Positions 59,111 through 64,000 of a DNA stretch of 64,000 bases are shown one piece after another. Each line of letters starts with the position of its first letter. Within the stretch, counting starts at the first letter, position 1. The notes below the pieces were generated by a model. That model worked only from the letters and a program-made list of their open reading frames with translations, made no database searches and was not told where the DNA came from. The stretch covers positions 82,643-146,642 of the forward strand of contig JADLAY010000072.1 of NCBI GenBank assembly GCA_020849765.1. Reading direction: 5' to 3'. This DNA is from Anaerolineae bacterium (lineage in GTDB: Bacteria; Chloroflexota; Anaerolineae; Aggregatilineales; Phototrophicaceae). A program made the position numbers and the translations under genes.

Positions 59111-59743
59111 ATGGCAAAACTAGGCATGCGCAGTTGGATCTGGTTTCTGGCTGGCGTCGGGGCGGGCGCGCTTGCCACCGCAATGAGCGAACGGCGCATC
59201 TTTGTCGGCGTGAACAGTCTTGAAGCCGCCGTCAAACGCGGCGAGCGCGTCGAGAAGGGCTTCGTCGGCTTCTGCGATCTATCGCGGGCGCGGTTGGCTC
59301 AGGCGCAGCTGCCCGGCGCACTGATCGGCTTCGCCACGCTCGAAGGGGCAGACTTGAGCGGTGCGGATCTGAGCGGCGCGATGATTGGTTTCGCCAACCT
59401 CCATGCCGTGGGCCTGAGCGGCGCTTTCCTCGGCGATGCGGTGCTTGGCTTTGCCAATCTGGCGGGCATGTCGTTCGACGGGGCGCAGCTCGACAGCGCA
59501 AGCCTTTTTTGCGCCACGCTTGCCGAGAGCCGCTTCGAACGCGCCAACCTGCGCGGCGCGTCGTTCTTCGGCTGCGATTTGCGCGCGGTCTCGTTCGCCG
59601 GTGCCGACATGATGGGCGCACAGATCGAGGGCTGCATTTGCGAAGGCGTCACCCTACCGGATGGCAGCGACTGGGCATCTGACGATCAATGGGCGCGCTT
59701 CACCGAGACCGGCCATCCCGAATTCTGGAGTCCGGCCACCTGA
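59111..59743 (+). CDS. Pentapeptide-repeat protein with N-terminal membrane helix
   Basis: 210 residues. The N-terminus has a hydrophobic segment (SWIWFLAGVGAGALATAM), likely a membrane anchor. From residue ~55 to ~180 there are about twenty A(D/N)LxG-like pentapeptides (ATLEGADLSGADLSGAMIGF, NLRGASFFGCDLRAVSFAGA), forming a right-handed quadrilateral beta-helix. The end is LPDGSDWASDDQWARFTETG followed by HPEFWSP, a module shared with the protein at 60054-60872. Target unknown; some family members mimic DNA, but nothing here shows that. Confidence 0.88.
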   Translation: MAKLGMRSWIWFLAGVGAGALATAMSERRIFVGVNSLEAAVKRGERVEKGFVGFCDLSRARLAQAQLPGALIGFATLEGADLSGADLSGAMIGFANLHAVGLSGAFLGDAVLGFANLAGMSFDGAQLDSASLFCATLAESRFERANLRGASFFGCDLRAVSFAGADMMGAQIEGCICEGVTLPDGSDWASDDQWARFTETGHPEFWSPAT

Positions 59744-59832
59744 AGCTGCCGAATCGCATCGATTTCGCAACCCGGCGCGCTTCTTGCGTATTAGGTACCA
59801 GTTCATGAATGTACACACGTGGAGATTAAACG

Positions 59833-60006
59833 ATGGGTTGTGGACGCGCGATTCTGTGCATCATCTTTCCTCCGCTCGCGGTGCTCGACCGCGGCTGTGG
59901 CACCGTGCTCATCGTTCTGGTATTGACGCTGGCGGCCTGGGTTCCCGGTGTGATTGCTGCCCTATTGCTAAACTACATGGCAGCTAACCAACCTTCTCGC
60001 TCCTAG
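59833..60006 (+). CDS. YqaE/Pmp3 family small membrane protein
   Basis: A 57-residue protein with two membrane helices. AILCIIFPPLAVLDRGCGTV and LTLAAWVPGVIAALLLNYMA are diagnostic: the PPLAV proline pair in helix 1, the RGCG turn, and the WVPGVIAA motif in helix 2. Pmp3/YqaE proteins are induced by salt and other stress and affect membrane potential in yeast and plants. ATG 59833 has GGAG 9 nt upstream. It lies between two pentapeptide-repeat genes on the same strand. Confidence 0.92.
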   Translation: MGCGRAILCIIFPPLAVLDRGCGTVLIVLVLTLAAWVPGVIAALLLNYMAANQPSRS

Positions 60007-60053
60007 CTGTGGGAGTGTGCTATCGTAGTCCTTAGAAGCAGTTGAGGACTACG

Positions 60054-60872
60054 ATGAAAGCACGCGTCGGAAACATTGTCGATTCATGGCTGTCAGCCCA
60101 GCGGGTCGCCTGGGTGCTGCTGTTCCTGGCGCTCGTCAGCGGCGTTCTAGGCTATGCCAACCAGCATCCAGACGGCTTCGACCTGGGCGACTTCCTGCGC
60201 GATTACTACGCCAACATCAGCACCGAGTTTGCCAGCATCGCCATCACGGTGCTGATCATCGATGGCTTGAATCGCCGCCGCGACCGCATCTCAGAAGAGT
60301 CGCGCGAACGCGAACAGCTCATGCGCCAACTGGGCAGCAATGTCAACGAGGTGGCGCGGCGTGCGGCGGAAGAGCTGCGTGCGCGCGGCTGGCTGACCGA
60401 TGGCACGCTCCAGGAATGCGACCTGCGCGTGGCCAACCTGGAAGAAGCCAAGCTCTGGGATGCCGATCTGCAGGGCGTCAATCTGCAGTGGGCCAAGCTC
60501 AAGAAAGCCAATCTCAACGGCGCCATTCTGGCCGGGGCCAATCTGACGCAAGCGAACCTGCAAGCGGCGCGGATGCGCGGCTCGGACGCGCGCGGCGCCA
60601 ATCTGTTCGAGGCGCGGCTCTACCGGGTCAATTTTCACGATGCGCTGTTGTGCCAGTGCACGTTCGACGGCGCACATCTGGAAGGCGCACGCTTCGAGAA
60701 TGCCGACCTGCGCGGCGCGAAGTTCGACGGCGCCATCCTGGACGAATTGACCGTGCTGCCAGACGGCGCCGCCTGGACACCGGAAGCCGACCTGGGGCGC
60801 TTCACCAACCCGACGCATCCACACTTCTGGCAGCCGATGCCATCCGATGCTAAAGTCGGCGAAACCGACTGA
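60054..60872 (+). CDS. Membrane-anchored pentapeptide-repeat protein
   Basis: About 272 residues. Two N-terminal hydrophobic segments (VAWVLLFLALVSGVLGYANQ and FASIAITVLIIDGLN) are followed by a charged helix (RRRDRISEESREREQLMRQL). Pentapeptide repeats run from ~125 to ~235 (ANLEEAKLWDADLQGVNLQW, LNGAILAGANLTQANLQAAR). The C-terminus is LPDGAAWTPEADLGRFTNPT followed by HPHFWQP, the same module as in the protein at 59111. ATG 60054 is preferred to TTG 60042 because GAGGA lies 6 nt upstream. Function unknown. Confidence 0.88.
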   Translation: MKARVGNIVDSWLSAQRVAWVLLFLALVSGVLGYANQHPDGFDLGDFLRDYYANISTEFASIAITVLIIDGLNRRRDRISEESREREQLMRQLGSNVNEVARRAAEELRARGWLTDGTLQECDLRVANLEEAKLWDADLQGVNLQWAKLKKANLNGAILAGANLTQANLQAARMRGSDARGANLFEARLYRVNFHDALLCQCTFDGAHLEGARFENADLRGAKFDGAILDELTVLPDGAAWTPEADLGRFTNPTHPHFWQPMPSDAKVGETD

Positions 60873-60899
60873 TCACGCGATCACCCAAGGAATAGAAAC

Positions 60900-61814
60900 A
60901 TGCCGCCCGCGCTCTACACGATTGCGAACGATCACTGGCAGGTTGGGATTTTGCCGGAGACCGGCGGCTCGATTGCCTTCGGACGCATCCGGCGCGGCGA
61001 TGGCTATGCCGACGTGATGCGCCCGACCGCCGAGGCTGACTACACGAACGCCAGCCTGTGCTCCAGCTTCATCATGCTGCCCTGGGTCAACCGCCTGCGC
61101 GATGCGCGTTTCCGCTTTCGCGACGCAGATTATCAACTCGAACCGACCAGCGCCGACGGCACCGCCATGCACGGTGCGGTGCGCCGCCTGCCCTGGCGCG
61201 TCGTCAGTGCGGATGAGACATCGATCCGCCTGATCTTCGACTCGGCACTGCACGAGAAAGTCAACTTCCCGTTCGAGTTCTCCGCCGAAGCGGATTATCG
61301 TCTCGATGGATCCGATCTGGTCATGGCGCTGCGCCTGCATAATGAAGATCGGCAGGCATTCCCGGCGGGCTTCGGCCACCATCCCTACTTCTTGCGCGCC
61401 CCCGGCGGCGCCGATAATGGCGTCCAGCTTGAGATCCCGTGTGACCAGCAGTACACGCTCGTCGATGCGCTGCCGACCGGCCCGGCGCACGCCATCACGC
61501 CCGCGGTCGATTTCCGCAGCCTGCGCCCCCTCGGCGACATCCAGTACGACGATCTGCTGACGGGCCGGCAGGGCGACAAACCGATGCGCATGGTCTATCC
61601 CGGCTGGGGTGCCGAACTCGAATTCCAGGCTGATCCGATCTTTTCGCACTGGATCTTATTCGGGCCGCAGGGCAAGCCTTTTTTCGCGCTCGAACCGCAA
61701 ACCAGCGCCAACGACGGCTTCAACCTGGCGGCCCAGGGCATCGAGTCGGCAGGCGTCTTCACACTCGAAACGGGCGAGATGCGCGAGGGTGTGTGTCGGC
61801 TCAGGCTGAAGTAA
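60900..61814 (+). CDS. Aldose 1-epimerase family protein
   Basis: 304 residues, galactose-mutarotase fold. Landmarks: GGSIAFGRIRRGDGYADVMR at the start, SFIMLPWVNRLRDARFRFRD, GTAMHGAVRRLPWRVV (first catalytic His), FPAGFGHHPYF (second His), and FFALEPQTSANDGFNLAA with the catalytic Glu. It interconverts alpha and beta anomers of aldoses, or binds a related sugar. ATG 60900 follows AAGGAA upstream. No sugar catabolic genes are adjacent, so the substrate is unknown. Confidence 0.93.
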   Translation: MPPALYTIANDHWQVGILPETGGSIAFGRIRRGDGYADVMRPTAEADYTNASLCSSFIMLPWVNRLRDARFRFRDADYQLEPTSADGTAMHGAVRRLPWRVVSADETSIRLIFDSALHEKVNFPFEFSAEADYRLDGSDLVMALRLHNEDRQAFPAGFGHHPYFLRAPGGADNGVQLEIPCDQQYTLVDALPTGPAHAITPAVDFRSLRPLGDIQYDDLLTGRQGDKPMRMVYPGWGAELEFQADPIFSHWILFGPQGKPFFALEPQTSANDGFNLAAQGIESAGVFTLETGEMREGVCRLRLK

Positions 61815-61966
61815 CGCAGCAACGCATCACTAATCGAATCCTGCTTCGGTTAATGGCTATGAAGGCCATGCGCCATGCGTTAAAATCGAATTCAGTATGT
61901 TGTAGAGCGGGTGTGCTATCCCGTACGTCCGCGCCTAATTACAGCCTTTAATGACGAGGAGGCTTC

Positions 61967-62746
61967 ATGCACGTTGTTGTATTTACGCGAAGCACGCCGG
62001 ACACCGCCGCCAAAGTCGAAGTCGGCGCGAACGGCAAAGTCACTTGGGGCGACGCCGCAACCGTCGTCAACCCCTGGGACGAGTACGCGCTCGAAGAGGG
62101 CATCCAGCAGGCCAAGAATGCCGGGGGCAAAGCCACGGTGATCGCGATGGGCGCTGAGATGCACAACGAAGCGCTCAAGCACAGCCTGGCGATGGGCCTG
62201 GATGCCGCGATCCGCATCGAAGACGCGGCGCTGGATACGAACGACGGCCTCGCCTACGCGACTGCCGCCGCCGCTGCCGTCCAGAAGCTGGGCGACGTAA
62301 GCCTGGTGATTTGCGGTAAAGAGAGTGTCGACGTCGGCACCGACCAGCACCTGTACCAGATGGCGCGCAAGCTCGGCTGGACGCTGCTGGCCTACGTTTC
62401 GAAGATCCTGGAGGTCGATTACGCCGCCGGGACGATCAAGGTCGAACGACTGCTCGAACAGGGCAAGCAGATCGTCACCAGCAAGCTGCCCGCCGTCATC
62501 ACCGTGATGAAGGACATCAACGAACCGCGTTATCCATCGTTCATCGGCATCCGCAAGGCGTCGAAGGCGGAGATCCCGGTCTGGTCACTGGCCGATCTGG
62601 GCGTGACGCTCCCGGCAGCACACACGCGCGTGGTTGCGTTCAAGAACCTGCCCGTGCGCGATACACAGGTCGAAATGATCGAAGGCACGCCTGAAGAGCA
62701 GGCCGCCACCCTTGCCGACCGATTACTGCAGGAGAAGGTGCTGTGA
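61967..62746 (+). CDS. etfB: Electron transfer flavoprotein beta subunit
   Basis: 259 residues. EtfB and EtfA form the soluble carrier that takes electrons from acyl-CoA dehydrogenases to a membrane ETF-quinone oxidoreductase. Features: MHVVVFTRSTPDTAAKVEVG at the start, VVNPWDEYALEEGIQQAKNA, VICGKESVDVGTDQHLYQMA (AMP-binding region), and PAVITVMKDINEPRYPSFIG followed by KASKAEIPVWSLADLG, the usual C-terminal arm. ATG 61967 has GGAGG 4 nt upstream. It overlaps etfA by 4 bp (GTGA). Confidence 0.96.
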   Translation: MHVVVFTRSTPDTAAKVEVGANGKVTWGDAATVVNPWDEYALEEGIQQAKNAGGKATVIAMGAEMHNEALKHSLAMGLDAAIRIEDAALDTNDGLAYATAAAAAVQKLGDVSLVICGKESVDVGTDQHLYQMARKLGWTLLAYVSKILEVDYAAGTIKVERLLEQGKQIVTSKLPAVITVMKDINEPRYPSFIGIRKASKAEIPVWSLADLGVTLPAAHTRVVAFKNLPVRDTQVEMIEGTPEEQAATLADRLLQEKVL

Positions 62747-63783
62747 GCGCTGTATACGTCTGGATCGAAACATTTGACGGGGCAGCGCTGCCGACGAGTT
62801 GGGAAGCGCTTGGCGCAGGCGCGCTGCTGGCGGAAAAATCCGGCGGGCAGCTGACGGCGCTCGTCTTCGGCGAAAATGCGGAAGCCATCGCCCAGGAAGC
62901 CGCACAGTACGGGGCGACGGCGGCCATTGTCTGTGACGATGCGACGCTAAAGGGCTTTCGTCTGGAGCCGTACGCGGCACTGCTGACGAAGCTCGTCCAG
63001 GAGAACAAGCCGCGTGCCGTGCTGGCTGTTGCCACCACGCGCGGGCGCGAACTGCTCGCAGCCAGCGCCGCCGATACCGACAGCGGCATGCTGAGCGACG
63101 TCAGCAGCCTGGAGATTCAGGCGGACGGCAGCGTGCAGGCCTCGCGCCCGGCCTACGCGGGCAAAGTGCTGAGCGACGTCAGCGTCGATGCTGCGGGAAC
63201 GCAGTTCATGAGCCTGCGCGGGCGCGCGTTCCGCCCGAACGAGGCAAAATCGGGTGCGCAGGCTGCCGTCACCAAAGCGGCGCCCGCCCTGAGTGAAGAT
63301 CAGATCGCGACCAAGATCGAGCGCTTCGAGGCCGAAGTCGGCACGGTCAACCTGACCGATGCGGCGATCATTGTCTCCGCCGGACGCGGCATCGCCAACA
63401 ACCCGAAGGACGCACCCGGCGACGCCGGTGATGCCGCCGTCTGGAAGGCCAAGGACGGCTTCGAAAGCGTGATCCAGCCGCTGGCCGACGTGCTCGGCGC
63501 GGCGGTCGGCGCCAGCCGTGCGGCGGTCGACGCGGGCTACATCCCGTATGCGCATCAGGTCGGCCAGACCGGCAAGACGGTCAGCCCGGATCTGTACATC
63601 GCCTGCGCCATCAGCGGCGCGATCCAGCACCAGGCCGGTATGCGCACGAGCAAGGTGATCGTCGCCATCAACAAGGACAAAGATGCGCCGATCTTCAAGA
63701 TGGCGCGCTATGGACTGGTCGGCGATCTGTACCAGATCGTGCCCGCGCTGACGGCGGAACTGAAGAAACGCCTAGGAAAATAG
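62743..63783 (+). CDS. etfA: Electron transfer flavoprotein alpha subunit
   Basis: 346 residues. The N-terminal domain (~1-190) resembles EtfB. The C-terminal FAD domain has the family signature region: VVSAGRGIANNPKD-like IIVSAGRGIANNPKDAP, LADVLGAAVGASRAAVDAGY, QVGQTGKTVSPDLYIACAIS, GAIQHQAGMRTSKVIVAINK and DKDAPIFKMARYGLVGDLYQ. These bind FAD and close the cofactor pocket. GTG 62743 overlaps the etfB stop. The pair is the likely acceptor of the acyl-CoA dehydrogenase at 56446-57663. Confidence 0.96.
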   Translation: MSAVYVWIETFDGAALPTSWEALGAGALLAEKSGGQLTALVFGENAEAIAQEAAQYGATAAIVCDDATLKGFRLEPYAALLTKLVQENKPRAVLAVATTRGRELLAASAADTDSGMLSDVSSLEIQADGSVQASRPAYAGKVLSDVSVDAAGTQFMSLRGRAFRPNEAKSGAQAAVTKAAPALSEDQIATKIERFEAEVGTVNLTDAAIIVSAGRGIANNPKDAPGDAGDAAVWKAKDGFESVIQPLADVLGAAVGASRAAVDAGYIPYAHQVGQTGKTVSPDLYIACAISGAIQHQAGMRTSKVIVAINKDKDAPIFKMARYGLVGDLYQIVPALTAELKKRLGK

Positions 63784-63837
63784 GGGCATGCGCGGCCCGC
63801 AAGCGCCCTTTTTGACCCCTGTACAGCCGTGTCGGGA

Positions 63838-63866
63838 TTTACACGGGCGACCGCCTGTGCTAAAAT
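63838..63866 (+). promoter_or_regulatory. Predicted promoter of ssrA
   Basis: TTTACA (63838-63843), 17-bp spacer, TAAAAT (63861-63866). It is placed 11 nt before the expected tmRNA 5' end. Confidence 0.65.
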
Positions 63867-63877
63867 GAATGGTGTAC

Positions 63878-64000
63878 GGGGGTGAATGAGTTTCGACGTA
63901 GGAGGCTGGTGCAGCGTGGCAGGTCGTGGCGCTCAACCACGGTAAAATGAGCACAACAATAGCTGCCAATAACAGCAAACCTGCTCTGGCTTTCGCCGCC
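63878..64000 (+). ncRNA. ssrA: Transfer-messenger RNA, 5' part (runs off the window)
   Basis: The 5' end GGGGGTGAATGAGTTTCGAC is the tRNA-like acceptor and D-arm region of tmRNA. About 75 nt later the tag-coding part is visible: GCT GCC AAT AAC AGC and on, reading AANNSKPALAFAA up to the window edge. The resume codon is probably the GCT or GCC near 63963-63966. tmRNA rescues stalled ribosomes with SmpB and tags the product for degradation. The pseudoknots and 3' half are outside the window. Confidence 0.93.

Overview
This is a GC-rich chromosomal window, almost fully coding, with genes on both strands and short intergenic gaps. It looks like a member of the Chloroflexota, probably an Anaerolineae-like lineage (inference). 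The clues are large membrane glycosyltransferases with long extracytoplasmic tails, many lipoproteins and single-pass proteins with Pro/Thr-rich linkers, a BMP-type nucleoside ABC transporter, very acidic TPR proteins with repeated Trp motifs, and the histidine phosphatase/DUF3090/SCO1664 trio otherwise best known from Actinobacteria. No prophage, transposon, CRISPR array or rRNA was seen. RNA genes are one tRNA-Leu(CAA) and the 5' part of tmRNA.

Layout. 1-4.6 kb: 5' part of ppc, a divergent TetR regulator, two trypsin-like proteases and a LuxR-type regulator with a degenerate receiver. 4.6-13.7 kb: a GT39-like glycosyltransferase, an FHA protein, a roadblock protein, trmD, then a run of surface proteins (PLAT domain, lipoproteins, paired single-pass proteins). 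13.8-19.7 kb: tRNA-Leu, an ECF sigma/anti-sigma pair, a NUDIX hydrolase, a methyltransferase, a phosphoesterase and the DUF3090 trio. 19.7-30.7 kb: secreted 5'-nucleotidase, TPR protein, secreted glycosidase-like protein and the four-gene BMP transporter. 30.9-38.5 kb: two large acidic Trp-motif/TPR proteins, ndk and rsfS. 38.5-47.7 kb: alpha/beta hydrolase, an RluD-type synthase, a nitrilase-fold protein lacking its catalytic Cys, mscL, DUF429, comEA, an orphan ABC ATPase, threonine aldolase, a degenerate CPBP protein and a tyrosine recombinase. 47.8-52.2 kb: cytochrome P450, two rhomboid proteases, citrate synthase. 52.3-55.8 kb: a methionine/cysteine operon (metY, metX, rhodanese) preceded by a probable attenuation leader. 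55.8-64 kb: GNAT, acyl-CoA dehydrogenase, lipoprotein, SGNH hydrolase, two pentapeptide-repeat proteins flanking a 57-residue YqaE/Pmp3 protein, aldose epimerase, etfBA and ssrA.

Functional links. EtfBA is the expected electron acceptor of the acyl-CoA dehydrogenase, and citrate synthase and PEP carboxylase feed central carbon flow. MetX and MetY give O-acetylhomoserine and then homocysteine. The 5'-nucleotidase and the BMP transporter could together salvage extracellular nucleotides.

The most striking signal is a 35-codon reading frame at 52363-52470 with three Cys and three Met codons in a nine-codon span. It begins exactly where a predicted promoter would start transcription (leaderless), lies 38 nt before a strong intrinsic terminator, and precedes metY-metX. 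This looks like a Cys/Met-responsive attenuator. Leaderless starts may also serve the TetR gene, the alpha/beta hydrolase and the ECF sigma gene.
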